Source: Zonotrichia leucophrys gambelii (Eukaryota > Chordata > Aves > Passeriformes > Passerellidae). From it: a stretch of 64,000 bases of DNA. Shown here one piece after another: positions 10,829 through 23,440 of the stretch. Both the position numbers and the translations under genes were made by a program. Location: the NCBI RefSeq assembly GCF_028769735.1, contig NC_088176.1:20397501-20461500 (forward strand), read 5' to 3'. Positions within the stretch are counted from its first letter, which is position 1; every line of letters begins with the position of its first letter. The notes under the pieces are model-generated. The model was not told the DNA's origin. It was given only the letters and a program-made list of their open reading frames with translations, and did not search any database.

Positions 10829-13474
10829 CCCCTTGGTCCTTACTGCTGTAGCTCAAGATACACTGTTCACAGAGAACAGTTCACTATTCCAGACTGCTGG
10901 ACTCCAACACAGAGTCTTCTAATAAAATTATTTTTAAGACTTATGTGAAGTCAAAAATGTATTAAATTCTTGCCTTCAACAAAACCAGAACCACTCTCTC
11001 CAGCCTAGAAGACACATACATTCCAACGTAAAATTTTCACAACTGACTTTTAACTAAAAGCCTTAGACCTTGTGCTTCTAAGTAATAACCCGTTCTCAAA
11101 AATATTACCTTTGAACACAGTTTTCTTTAAGGATGAAAGAAAAAGGAGGAATCTAGATTTAAAGATTGTGTGAGCACATGGGGAAATAGGTATTCTGTGC
11201 TTATAAATTAACCAGTGCTTGGCACAAGTATTGCATTTTCCCATGTGTTATCTTCCTTGCCTCCAAAGGAATATATTTTAGTCCTACCTACAAAAGGTAC
11301 ATACAGCAGGTTGAAATTACATATCTTGAAGTTTACACACCAGCAAAGGACTTCTATATACTGTCACCTTCTCCACTCTACCCCCAGTGTAACTCTTATG
11401 TCTCTGAGTGAGGTCATTATCCAATTGTCTGCAACAATCTGTTCTACATTCTGGATGCTTGTAGTGTAACCTCAGAAGAGCTAGGGAATAGACAGGGAGT
11501 AAAAGCTGGATATGAGAGACCACTCCAGCACTAATACCCCAGATCAATTACCAATATAGATCCACTGCATTAAAAATCTCCTGTTTCTGAACCCTTTCTA
11601 AAAGCCCCCTTGAGCATGCAATCCTAATGTACATAATGATGGGAAGGAGATGAAGAAGAAAAAAAATCCTAAACATAGGAAAGTTACCTAAGAAAAGATA
11701 AACGTATTCAAATGGACAATCATAAGCACAGTAAAATCTAGACTGAAGCAGGAATTCAGATACAGGTTTCTGGTACCTGATCACAGAATCATTGAGAAGT
11801 CTTGGCTACTTCTGTAAGCTTTAACACACAGAAGCCTGCTACAGCAAATCTTTCCATAATATCCACTGGAAATATTTGAGTACTAGTTCATCTTACAGCT
11901 TGAAGTTATACCTTCTTTTGAAACTTTGCTGAGGTACTTTGATGAGGAAGGCTAAGGCAGGAAGGGACTCCAGGCCTTGCATACAGGTTCAAGTGGTCTT
12001 TCCACTGGTTTATTGCAGAGTACCCTGCTTGAGCACTCTCTGAGATCAGTTCAGAGTGAAACCAGTTTTTCCCTCTCTCAGACATGATTTTATCCCCTCA
12101 CACCGTAAAAATTACTGCCTTGGCAAGAAACGTACAATGCATCACTATAGGGTTAACTTCCTTTTACCTTCTACTACTACACTTGAGTGCAGAGTGCTGA
12201 GCTTGGCTAAAAGCTTAAAGGCCATGAATAATATAAGAGAACTCCACTGGGAGGACCCTAATGCCTCAGAAAGCTTCACTAGATCTCACAGTTCAGTTCT
12301 CACTTGCCATATCCCTCATTTCCTTTAAATGCTACAGTCCCAGTGTTAAATCCTGCTGGAACTCAGAGCTCCAACATTTAGCACCTTCCCAGCAGCAGGC
12401 AGCCAGCAGCTTGCAGAGGCTTCAGGATCAAAGGGGGGCAGCAGGGCTGGGCTCTGCAGCCTCCTGGCTGTGCCACCCAGCTCCTCCACCTTCTCAGCCT
12501 CTTGTTAATTGCTCCTCAGATTTAACTTTTGCCTTCAGCACTGCACTATTAATCCTTCATTTAAGCAAAACCCCTTCATCCACCTTTGAGTTACAGAGAA
12601 ACCAACAAATTCAAGAAATCATTTTCATATTTGGAAAATGTACTCTTTGCTTTCCAGGATGGCTGAAATCCAAGTGAAGTGTTCACCTTGTAACATAACA
12701 AGGACATCAACCTTACAAGATGGCCCATGAAACATTAAACTTGGGAAATCTGACAATAAAATGAATTTTGGTTACAAGAAAACCCAGACAGGTGCATGCA
12801 GGCAAGTCTGAAAGTTATCTGATGAGCCACAAACTTGATACATCACACATCTATGAAATTACATATAGTTCATAATTGAATCATTCCAAATCAAATCAGG
12901 AAAACAGAACCAGAATTACAGGAAATACTGGGAATCTCAGGCAAATTGCTTTCAGTGCAGTGTCTGCACTCAGTTATGCTATCTGCAAAATACAATCAAT
13001 AAGCATAACCATTAAGGAAATGCAAAACATAGTAGGTCTAATTCTTAAGCAGAAAAAATTAGGCAGGTACTTGTTAGGTCTCATGTGTCAGATATCTGCT
13101 TTGCACTACACTACAACTATAATCCAATTTCCAAATACTGAAAAGGTTGGAAAGTGGGAGCTGGAAAAGCACATTATAGGCAAACAATTTGAACACAGAA
13201 AAATCCTTAGATTAGCATATGCACAATTATGATTTGTATTAGCTTCTCCTGCACACATAAACTGAAGTAACAAAATACACAAAAACAAACTGTGAGGACT
13301 AAAGGAGGAGTGTCTTAACTCATAGCTATGAAGATGAGTAACACCACACATGGTAAAAAATGTCCTCTGGACTTCAGTATTTGGTTAAGCCTACATGACA
13401 GGAGATTTAAGTGATGCTGCAAGTAGTCACCAAAGAATAACTAAAGGTAAAGATGAGAAATCACAAGCCTGTGG
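10829..13474. other. Unique non-coding sequence
   Basis: No gene recognised. A GC-richer part at 12360-12520 holds part of a 138-codon open frame without family resemblance. At 11782-11797 a short stretch resembles the CR1 terminal motif but the match does not continue. Confidence 0.5.
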
Positions 13475-13522
13475 TTCTAATTGTAAAAGAAAATTTTACA
13501 ATTAGAAAATTGTAAAAGAAAA
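13475..13522. repeat. Perfect 14-bp inverted repeat with a third direct copy
   Basis: The arm TTCTAATTGTAAAA (13475-13488) is followed by a 5-base loop and its exact reverse complement TTTTACAATTAGAA (13494-13507). A further copy of AATTGTAAAAGAAAA follows at 13508-13522. The arms could form a cruciform or RNA hairpin. A slippage or template-switch event that copied a short unit in both orientations is the simplest explanation. Confidence 0.85.
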
Positions 13523-15051
13523 GAGGACTGAAGGGCACTGATGATTCTAAGACTGGATGAAAGCATTACTTAAAAAGTAGTTTGAAGCTGTGATTTGAAG
13601 TCCTTTCATACAGAGAGACCTCCAGAGGGTTAACTCAAACCTTCTTCTGCAAGCTATGGAAACTGAGTCTTGTGTTGGAAACCACTAGACAACTACACTG
13701 TGCTCAACACTTTAAGTTGTAATACCAGACATCTGCTGGAAAGTAAAATGTCCTCTAGCTCTTTAAAATGTATACATTTGCTTTGGCCATTGTATTATCT
13801 ACACATTTTCCCAATTTGTCCATGACTGTGTGAAATGCTTTGAAATGAAAGATGCTACGCAAGTGCCAAACGTTACAGCAATACACTAACTTAATTTGGA
13901 CATGCTCCAGCATCTCATGTCAAGAGTGAGCTCATGTTAGAGTGAGTTCCTTTATTGAGACATCTGCTAGGAAACCAATTTAGCCAAATCAGAGTGTGTG
14001 ATAATGAGTGCTGTTTAATCAAGACAGTATTAACATAAATTTTAACTTGTGTCAAGTAGCTTAATAGCAAATTACTGAATGTTAAACAGACATGGAATTT
14101 TTTGCCCTGGTCTTTTAATAAGCAAATTCTTGAGTAAACAAAAATGTACAGTTTCTTCAGTGTGCAGTCAAAAAGAGCTAGATACAACCAAAAAGAATTG
14201 AAGTGAAGCAATGCAAGCCCTGCAATCATAAACTTATTTTCAATTTTAAAATGGTTCAGTACTGGAATGCTCTTCATCTTTCAACTAAATGTAAGATTTT
14301 TAACAGGAGAAGTACATCCAGATGTGCTTACAATGAAAAAGTAATAAAAGGTATTTTTATTAATTTCTGGTTTTTATATGTATATGACATTTCTGATTTG
14401 GACACTTAATCCTGAACAGCTTCTAACATTTTATATGGATAAGCATTATATGGACAAGTGTATTTCTGGCCTTAGAACTGTAAAGATAGCTATAAACAAT
14501 GTGCCTTTCCAAGATAACCCCAGATCACGTGGTTTCCTATACTAGCTGTTTGTTTTCCCAGTCAACACATTCACTTACTGTTTGTCAGAGAAAAATAACA
14601 AAAAATTCTGGCATCCTGACTCAAAATTGTTAGGCACCAAAATACTGATGGTAAAGAATGACAACACACATCAAGCAGAGGTCTCTACTGCAAAAGCCAT
14701 AACATAGTGACAGATATTGCTTAAGATATTCACTCTTAAAGGAGCGGAGATTCCCAAATTCAAAATTATTAATATAACTGACTTGTCTGAATTTCAGATT
14801 ATTCCACGATATATGGGTTAGTTAGCGTGTTAAAAAGCAGAACAGCACTTACAGCAAGAACATGCAGTTTCTAAGAAAGGGAAGAGAAGGAAGAAAAAAA
14901 AAAGAAAAATAACAGGGAACAGCTCAGTACTACAAATTGTATGTTCTGCAGGAAAAGATGACAGCTTATTTTTTAGGACAAGGGTACTGGCAAAGAGACA
15001 AAATAAAACAGTTGAAAAAATAAAACAGTCGTTTTTAGAGTTGTGTTAGAA
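13523..15051. other. Unique AT-rich non-coding sequence
   Basis: A minus-strand open frame of 120 codons at 13915-14277 is hydrophobic and rich in L, S and F, as expected of random AT-rich DNA. No repeat recognised. Confidence 0.5.
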
Positions 15052-15159
15052 GAATGTTGTTTTGTTTTTTAAACTCTTCTCCCTTGTGTCTTTTAAGGGT
15101 CCTGGGTGCACTTATGATACTCAAACTAGGACTAATCACTACATATCCTGTAGCATTTT
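15052..15159. repeat. Unclassified 108-bp repeat, copy B
   Basis: Second copy of the repeat found at 10721-10828, in the same orientation and without gaps. Directly after it (15160-15175) the last block, CCTGTAGCATT, occurs again, so the end of this copy was locally duplicated or the full element contains this motif twice. Confidence 0.8.
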
Positions 15160-15175
15160 TTACCCTGTAGCATTC

Positions 15176-18100
15176 CTCCTATTTGTGTTAGGCACCCATA
15201 TAAGAGGAAACTTTCTAAATCGTTGAAAAAAGCCAACCCCAGCAAGAGATTGGTATCAAGCCACATGCTTGTGTTCTCACCCACCTTGAAATGGTAAGAA
15301 AAGGGGCAGATCTGTGGAACTCTTTCAAAAATTGAAAGCTTCTTAGTCCTCCACACTGTAACAGATGTTGAGATGGGCCTGTGTATTGTCTGAAAGGAAA
15401 TGTCTCAATACCCCAGCAAGTACCATACCAAGGACATGGCACAACATCTACACCCTACTTCACCAGAACAAGTGAATCTTTTCCCCACAGTGCTAGGACA
15501 AACTGGGACAAAGAGCAGCATTTTTAATGTGACAAGCACACACAAAGTATCCATGGGCAGCGGACAGGAGAAGGAACACCTGGTTTCACAGAGCACATGA
15601 ACACATGCATGAAGTGGATTTTGATTCTAAATGATTACAAGAGCACATGCAAAGGGCTGTGATGACAGTCACTAATGACCCAGACCTTTCATCTGCAGAG
15701 CTCAGAAAGAGCCGTGACTTTCAAAACAATCACATTATCAGCACTAAAGCCACAGTTAAGTAAGACTCTTTTACTTCCACTGTCACCTCATAATTACACT
15801 GTCTCTGCCAAGAGTCACACTCTCCCCATCCTACTCCTTCCCCTCTTCACCTGTGCAAACCAAAATCTCAGTAGAGAACAAGGGCCAAGCTTTTCCATGT
15901 ATCTAATTCTCAAGGCAACAGTCACCTTGAGAGGAGAAAAAAAAGGCAAAGTGTGCTGTTGCTGTGGAAACAGCATGAGAGCACAGAAATACTCCTATCA
16001 GATCAAATACCTCTTGGAGGACCAGGCACACCACCGAACAGTTACTGCAACTTCCCCCAGCGTGCCTGAAGGGTCAGCACAGGGAACCCAGCCAGGCTGG
16101 ATGTCTCCAACACCGCCCAGATTTCAGATCTATAACAGCTTTTCAAATGTGAGTTCCTTGCTATTCTTGGTGAAAACAACTACCACTGTCTGAAGGCCCT
16201 AACCTGAAAAGTGGATAAATTGCACAGCCTTCTTAAATTCCTGAGAGATGTATTAATACACAATACAAGATATGGTGTTTAACAGAGAACTGCAGAAATG
16301 CCTGGGCCTGATCCAAAGGTTTACAGGCTGAATTCAAAAGCAATGCTGATGAATGGTAGAGAAGAAAATAAACCTACACCCCAGCAGAATTCTTCTGTTC
16401 TTTGTTCCCTAAGAAATGAAACAGAATAACTAGAATGTGAACGTGCCATTATAGATTACATGATAATTAACACTCAAAAATGTCTAAACTAAGACCATGT
16501 GGGTGAACACAATATCAGACTACTCTAATCTGAATGACTGGAATTTAAAATCCCTCATGTATAAACCTGTAGTTTTATTCCTCTCTCCATTCCCTTTGAG
16601 GTCCCTTAACTGAACTACTACATGAACAGTGAGATGGCAAGAGTCTAATGCAAATCAGAGAGAGCAATGTAGTTAAAAACAGTGTTAATGAGAACACCAC
16701 TGACACAAAAGCCCTCTAGGTTTTCAAGAAGTGAGAAATTGCCAGGTGTCAGTACCCAAACTCCTGGTATTACCGAAGATTAGTGAAACTAGCAATCGGA
16801 AGCAACTTGATAGTCTAAACCACTGATTTTATGAGGACATTTTAAACACCAGACAAAGAGAACAGGGAATTGGAACAGGTTATAAATTTGTTTATAAACA
16901 CTGCAATGCTACCAGACATTAATCCCCACAAGTGCATCTTCTACCTTCCCTTCTCATCCCTGCAAAACATCTCATATTAACAGAAACTAGACCACTGGCA
17001 AGCTAGAATAATGATTTATTTCACAAGGGTGTTGTGAAGCTTAATTCATGTTTGTAAAGTCCTTTGTATTATGCCTTTCATCTACTGTGGGAACCTCACA
17101 GTATTATCAATAAGGTCTTTCCTACAGTAGAAGGGCTTTGCTAAAATAGCTATACTAGCAAATCTGCCTAGTCAAGATGTGGTTTACACAGGCAAAAAAG
17201 TTATTTTCACAGAACAGCTAATACCAGTTCCCTGAAAAAAACATGCTAAACTAGCAGAAGCACACTTTTGGTGGTATCTAACTGAATCTAGCATAGGATA
17301 TTGTATGTCAACTAAGGGTGATTTCTGCACAATCTTAACAAAACAGTTACACTGAAAAATCCTGAGGGCAACACCATTTGGAGAGCGCAAATGAAGGGTA
17401 AGTATTTCCTGCTTTCACACTACCAAGCATCTGTGCTCATTTATTCGTGTGAACAAGCTAGAAGCAAATTCTCTGTAAACAGATCCCATTAGCAGCAAAT
17501 GCATATGACATTACTATTTTATCCAAAATAATTGAAGGAATAAAGACAAAGCCACAGTCAGATATATTCTACCAAACAGAAAAAACCAGAGTATTAACAG
17601 CACTAGAATGAATGTCTAGAAAGTACTTAACACAACTGCAAAGAACAAAGACTGTGGTACAAGAAACTAATTCATGAGCTAGTTCTTTGAACTGTGCCAT
17701 TATTATTATTTTCCATTCAAACCCCCAGTTTTCTCACTCAAATTTAAAACAACCTAAATATCCAACTGTTATTTGTTTCCTAACAAAGGTGGAAAGGCAC
17801 CATTTATGCCAGGTTCCCAAATGACTACTTGCCATTTTTCTAGACATGTTTGACCATATTCTGAGCTGCTTAGGGTGGCAGCCTGAAGCTACCAGCAGTA
17901 CTGCATCTGCATTCTGCCTTTCAACATTTCCTCTTCTTGCTAGAAGTCTGTAGCAGATCTTATCATCTAAGGGCTTGCTTACACAGGGAAAGGCAACTCA
18001 TCTGTTTCACATCTCTGGTAGATACCTGTATTTATTTTACAAAGGAGTCACTCCATATCCATGTGCAGTAGCATACAATTTTCCAACGTCCAACAGACCA

Positions 18101-18216
18101 AAGTAATGCACTGAAGTGTCAGACTTTGGCAGAGTCAGATTTCAAAACTCTGGTGGGTTACAAATGAGCTAAACATTATTCCACAGACAAATCTGGATCA
18201 GACATGTTTGAATCTG
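15176..18216. other. Unique non-coding sequence
   Basis: No supported gene. The plus-strand open frame at 15675-16193 (172 codons) is one of the longest in the window but is compositionally unremarkable and matches no family I know. No repeats recognised. Confidence 0.5.
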
Positions 18217-18222
18217 GAATGG
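18217..18222. repeat. Target-site duplication, left copy
   Basis: GAATGG immediately before the LTR TG terminus. The right copy is GAACGG at 18610-18615, with one mismatch. A 6-bp duplication is the usual size for class II (ERVK/beta-like) elements. Confidence 0.7.
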
Positions 18223-18609
18223 TGTCGCAGACATCTTTTCATGAAAAATGCTTTCCTTAGGATTTTTCCTCCTGAGAAGCTGAGAGGCCTCAGGAACAAA
18301 ATGTAAACAATGGTTATCTGCTGCTGTGGAATGCAACAGGTGCAACTGTGATTGGCCCATCCTGGGTGTTTATAATTAATGGCCAATCACAGCCCAGCTG
18401 GCTCTGACAGAGAGTCCGAGACAGCTGCCTTTGTTATCGTACTTTCCTTTCTATTCTTAGCCTAGCCTTCTGATGAAACTTTTTCTTCTATTCTTTTAGT
18501 ATAGTTTTAATGTAGTATATAAAATAAAATAATAAATCAAGCCTTCTGAAACATAGAGTCAGATGTCCGTCTCTTCCTTCATCCGAAAACCCCTGTGAAC
18601 ACTGTAACA
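18223..18609 (+). mobile_element. Passerine solo LTR, ERVK-like, plus strand
   Basis: The element is 387 bp with TGTCGCAGACATC at its start and TGTGAACACTGTAACA at its end. The sequence agrees throughout with an LTR that I recognise from passerine genomes. It has CCAAT-type boxes in both orientations (18351-18355 and 18383-18387) and a TATATAAAA segment at 18516-18524. AATAAA signals lie at 18523-18528 and 18531-18536. These signals set the orientation as plus. It is flanked by 6-bp direct repeats with one mismatch. There is no internal region or partner LTR, so recombination left a solo LTR. The short open frames on the minus strand are not genes. The exact subfamily name would need a library comparison. 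Confidence 0.85.
18348..18390. promoter_or_regulatory. LTR palindrome with paired CCAAT boxes
   Basis: GTGATTGGCC (18348-18357) and its exact reverse complement GGCCAATCAC (18381-18390) enclose a 23-base spacer with a TTTATAATTA segment. Paired CCAAT boxes of opposite direction are typical NF-Y sites in LTR promoters. Promoter function here is inferred from sequence only. Confidence 0.5.
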
Positions 18610-18615
18610 GAACGG
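18610..18615. repeat. Target-site duplication, right copy
   Basis: GAACGG immediately after the LTR terminal CA, paired with GAATGG at 18217-18222. The mismatch is a T-to-C difference, consistent with mutation after insertion. Confidence 0.7.
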
Positions 18616-21600
18616 AGACCAAAATCCAGACAGAAATTGCCATATTTGACAATATTTATTTTGCATATGAAGGATGGTTTCATAATCAAAATTTAAGCAG
18701 GTGTATTCAGCTGCTTTCCACTGAAAAGTGAAGCTAACACTACTTTAAAGCAAAACTAACAATCTTCTGCTATTGAGACAAATTCAAAAATACTAACTAC
18801 TGTAAATTAATTGGTAACCCATTATTTACTGACACAGGACTGCAGAATACACAGCTCACATACCAGCACTACCTGATGTGCTGTTTTATTCCACCTATTT
18901 ATGTGACCTCCAAAATGATAAGCATAATAATAAGCAGCAATTTATAATTGCTGCATGTTCTTTCAGTCACCAATGCAGCTGCCTGTATAGCATAAGAACA
19001 ACACTGCCCTAAGAAAACAGACTGGGCAATTTTGGACTAGGGTTAAAAAGATCAAGGCTCAATCTTTTTGCAGAGTTGCTAAGATACACATCAAAGCTAC
19101 AGCACCAAAAGGCTAGGACCACTTGCTTCCTAAGATGCACTTTCTTGTCATGACAGTATTAAAAAAAAGCTGGATCATGTTTTCTTTTTCCACTGTCGTA
19201 CATTTTGCATGGAAGCAGCTGATCCTAATCAGTGAGAGTTTCATATTAACATCTCACATGACAAAAAAAATTTTGTCACAGACTTGTTTCAAAGACATAT
19301 GACATTTGACTTTAAGACAAATGTCTATAAAGACATTTTCCTCATCAGCTCTGTGCCATAGGCCAGACAACATTCAATTTACTGTACCTACAGCAAAACA
19401 ACAATGCAGCCTTACATGCTTTAGAAGGCTTGCATGAAGATGAAGAAGAGACTATAGATGGCCATTAGACAGTAATTACACTTCCAGGTGAAAAAGTTCA
19501 TTCTTGCCTTTGGGATATTCAGCAGGAAAAATTAAAGTTAACCATCTTTCAGGACAAGGCTATCTTGCCCCTCTGTTTCTTCCCATCCAACTCACTTCTC
19601 TGCTTTAGCTCCTTCCCATCCATTCTTGACTGCCAGCTCTCTTGAGCCTTTGATCACACTTGACTGATCCCAGCATTTGTTCCCAGGAGGAGAAGTCAGG
19701 GGGACCTTGCAGATTTCAGCATGTAATCTTCCTGTAGGCCTTGGGTCCTGCCTGCACAGCTGCTCCCGTGCTGTGTGTGTGCTGGCAGCAAAGCCTGCTA
19801 AAGCACTGGAAGCTAAAGCCTAGGAGCAAGTACAGAGGCTGAGGCCAGGCTTCCCACCGGAAGGTCACCTACTCTGAAACATCCCTCTATCACAGACAAA
19901 GATATCCCACATTTATAATTCTCAAGTTCAAGTACACTTCAAGGCCAGCTTCATTTCTCTTAAGCAAAAATGGAAGAAAAGAAATACACTCAGGCTGAGG
20001 CTTTTTCCCTCCTAGTTTTCTGAAATGCTGCAAAGTTTCTGCAGGGATAGAAATGAAATCTGAAGGGTAGAAACAACAGTCACTCAGCATGACCAGCTGT
20101 TCTTTCCTACACTTATACATGAAGCCACAACCACAAAAGAAATGGAGTTAAATAATGAGGAGCTCACTTCTATTGAGCCAGCTAAAGCACCCTGAACAGT
20201 ATGGGAAGTCTGAGGGTATACATCTTCATCAAGGCCAAGCCCAAGCTGCTGCTTTTGACCTTTAACGTCCTTCATGATTTGTGTCCTGAATCACTAAGTC
20301 TAGGACAGGTTAAAGATTCAGCCAGCAAAGAGCATGCATCTCAGTGATGAACTTCCTCTTTCTAGTAGAATGGAAATTCACCAGCTTTCAGAGCATGCTG
20401 GGGCCTCTGTACTCAAACTACGTGGGGATGATGGCAGGAAAGATAACTACAGAGGGAAAAAAGATTTCATTTTTTGATATGTAGATTTTGTAGCTCTTCA
20501 ATAATCCATATAGAAGTAGTTTAGAATTAGATATAACAGTACCTAAAGATATTTATTGTAAAGAAATACACAAGCTGGACAACAACAGGCAGAACTGAAG
20601 ACATACTAATTTTCCACAAAGGGCTGAAATACAATCAAAATCCAGAAGTTCTAGCACAGTAAGTATGATTTAAAAAGCCAACCACAAATACATAATGAAA
20701 TGCTTTCTTTACTATTTTGCAGTAAAGAAAGCAAAGAAAAAGCAGAACTCTGGGTAGTCAATTGGCCTGCCTAGGAATCCATTTGTGCATGCTATTGCTT
20801 TGAATGTAGAACACAGGCTTCAAATGTAGCTGAACTTATTTCATAATTCACATCACCTTTTAACTATAAAGGCAGCATAACAATCTCTGCTTATGCACAA
20901 ATAATCTGTGACAAACCATCAGCTCTAATTGACAAAAATACTTTAAGACATGACATTGAGAAAATTAATTGCCTTTTGGTGCCTGAGAAACAGCACAGAA
21001 TTTCCAACTTGTCCTTATTTTAGTGTATGTCTGTACTTAAATGTGACAAACCTGGGTGCTGTTCTGGTGCTTCTTTCACAAAGGAATAGTCACTTCTCAG
21101 CCGAAAATGAGTCTGAAAAAAGTTATCTTAAGATTGAACATGCAAGACTAAAATGCAGGTTCTTCTTCCACCAAAATGTTAACACTTTCCACACCACTTT
21201 TCCAGAAGATTTTACTTATAAATTCTTTAATAAGAGATTTTTCTTAAAATAGCTGTAAAACAAACAGTTGAAAAACAAAATGGCATCATGTGTGCTACAT
21301 GTCTCCCTGCTTTCCAGAGAATGTCAGAGCCAGTGTCTCATACAGAAAAGTATTTCTAAACAAGCAAACCCATGATATCAAAATCTGAAAATGATCTAAT
21401 AATAGCTGATCCTAACTTAATATTAGAATCCTAAGATTTGAAAACATAAACTTAAAAAAACCCCAAAAACAAACCAACACCACAATCCCGGATAAATTTC
21501 ATATAATAATCTGAATGGTTCTACTGTCTCTTTCGTCACGCTAAAGTTTGCTTTGTTGTTGTTGTTTTCATCTTTTCTTTTAAAACAGCCTCCTGCAGCT

Positions 21601-23415
21601 CTGAGCTAAAAATCTTCCTGGACTTCCTATGTGACAGCTGCAGTATCTTAGCCATCTGTTTAATTTATATTTGCTAATGCAGCTCCTGCTGTTTTCAACT
21701 GACAGGTTTTTTTCTCTCTTATTACCCCCACACGGGAAATCATTGCACTTGCCAAACTTTCTCTGTAGTCTCAGATGTCAAATCAAGTCTGGTGACAAAA
21801 GGTGATGAATGAGGCTCCTATACACCTCCCTTTTATGTTTTTTGGGTTTGTTTTTGTTGTTATTGTTGGGAGAGTTTCTTAATTATGTAAATTGTAAGGG
21901 GTTTTGTTATTTCTTTAAAGAATAATTATAAGCAAAAAGGAAGCAGTACAGAAACAAAGAGAGCACGTCAAGGGAAACCATATTCCCTTACTCTCAACAG
22001 GGTAATTCTGTAGAAAGGTTGAGGTTGGGGGATCTCCAAGATACTCTCTAAAGCAGATTATCCATTATCCATTCCATATTCAGTCACTAAAGCCCTGATT
22101 CAATCTCTTCAGTCACCTATGGTCACCTACCAAGCTCAGGGTTTGTCTGAGTATTGACTTTCCCTCACTTGCAACCAACATGCCTCCTAACTTTTCTGGA
22201 GTGCTCTGGATCTCAGAAGGATTCAGAAGTCAAAGGCAAGTGATGGAGCCCCATGGTTCAGCATGTTGCAATGCCACTACTTGCTGCCATCCTCTACAAC
22301 CTCCTGCAGGAAGGTGCAGTGCCCACACTCCCTGTGCTATTCAGAGACACTGGATAAAAGGACCAACTGACTCCTGAAACAGCTGTCAGCCTTATACAGC
22401 AAGCACAGATGTTACTGTCCCTGCAACTCCCCTGGGCCATGGTAACAAGAAGATTAAAGAATCTTTCACTGCTGAAAAGTAACATCAGGTTTAACACCAA
22501 ACTTTGCAATGTAACACAGATACCCTCATCCTGTGTAAAACTGCATCCACTGAATCCCAGTATGCTCTGCAATACCTGCCTGAGGTGATGCAACACTCCT
22601 CTGCTATAAGGAGCACATTGCAGGGGCCAGCGCCCGCCCAGAAACAGGGAGTCACAATAAACACAAAGAAATCAAGCCTAGAAAGTGTGACCCCTCTTCC
22701 TTTCTAAATTCCCCCTTTCAAAACAACTTTATTAACTGGAGAGACACACGGAAACGTGAAATGAGCAGTTGCCAAAGGGCTGGAAGATGTGTGCTTTCTG
22801 GTGCCAGAGAGAGAGCCCTGCAGAGTAGCTGAGAAAGAGTTAGCAGGGATACATGTTTGAGGGAATACTTGGGAGACAAGAAGTCATAATCTTATTACCA
22901 CTGTTAACAAAAGGTGATGATGAGAAAATAAATATAGTGTTCTGAAACAGTAGAGTTTGCTCCAGCTCCCAGCATCAAAGCCACCCATTGGACTGAACTT
23001 GTGACAGCTCCCTATCTTATGCAGAATCATCCCACTGAGCTCTGGAGGATAAAATCACTTGAAGCAAAATGAACGATTCTGCTTTTGAAAGTACAGCAAA
23101 CTTAAAACAACTTATAATAATAATAAAAAAAATAACTACAGGTGCACTCTGGAGAAGGTTACTGCTTCCTCTTCAAATCCCCTGAATATCATCATACTCA
23201 GGTACTCCTTGAATTATTGTACTACAAAAATTTGATCTTTGAAGAGCATACTGGACAAAACAGAAAAGCTAAAAAGAAAAACCCTTACACCTAATATACT
23301 GATAGCTACAGCATACATGAGGACATTATATACTTTCCTACCCAGGAGATTCTGCAGAAGAGACAGACAAGTAAACTCTTAATTTGCAATCTGTATCTCA
23401 CTATTTTGATCTGAA
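18616..23415. other. Unique AT-rich non-coding sequence
   Basis: No gene or interspersed repeat recognised. Short T/G-rich runs occur near 21550-21570 and 21837-21870. Open frames are at most about 100 codons and look random. Confidence 0.5.
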
Positions 23416-23440
23416 AATATATATGTATGTATATGGATAT
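23416..23440. repeat. Short AT/TATG microsatellite
   Basis: Alternating AT followed by TATG-type units. It is short and impure. Confidence 0.7.

Noticed and set aside
11782..11797. Short match to the CR1 terminal motif
   Set aside because: Only about 16 bases agree and the flanking sequence does not continue as CR1.
15957..15974. RFX X-box-like motif (GTTGCTGTGGAAAC); similar sites near 36729 and 46822
   Set aside because: Degenerate 14-bp motifs occur by chance in 64 kb, and no promoter or gene is near them.
15675..16193. 172-codon plus-strand open frame
   Set aside because: No recognisable domain, unremarkable composition and no coherent splice context; expected by chance in 64 kb.
17347..17397. 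Possible 51-bp exon ending at a GTAAGT donor
   Set aside because: One frame is open, but the acceptor lacks a proper pyrimidine tract and the segment is too short to judge.
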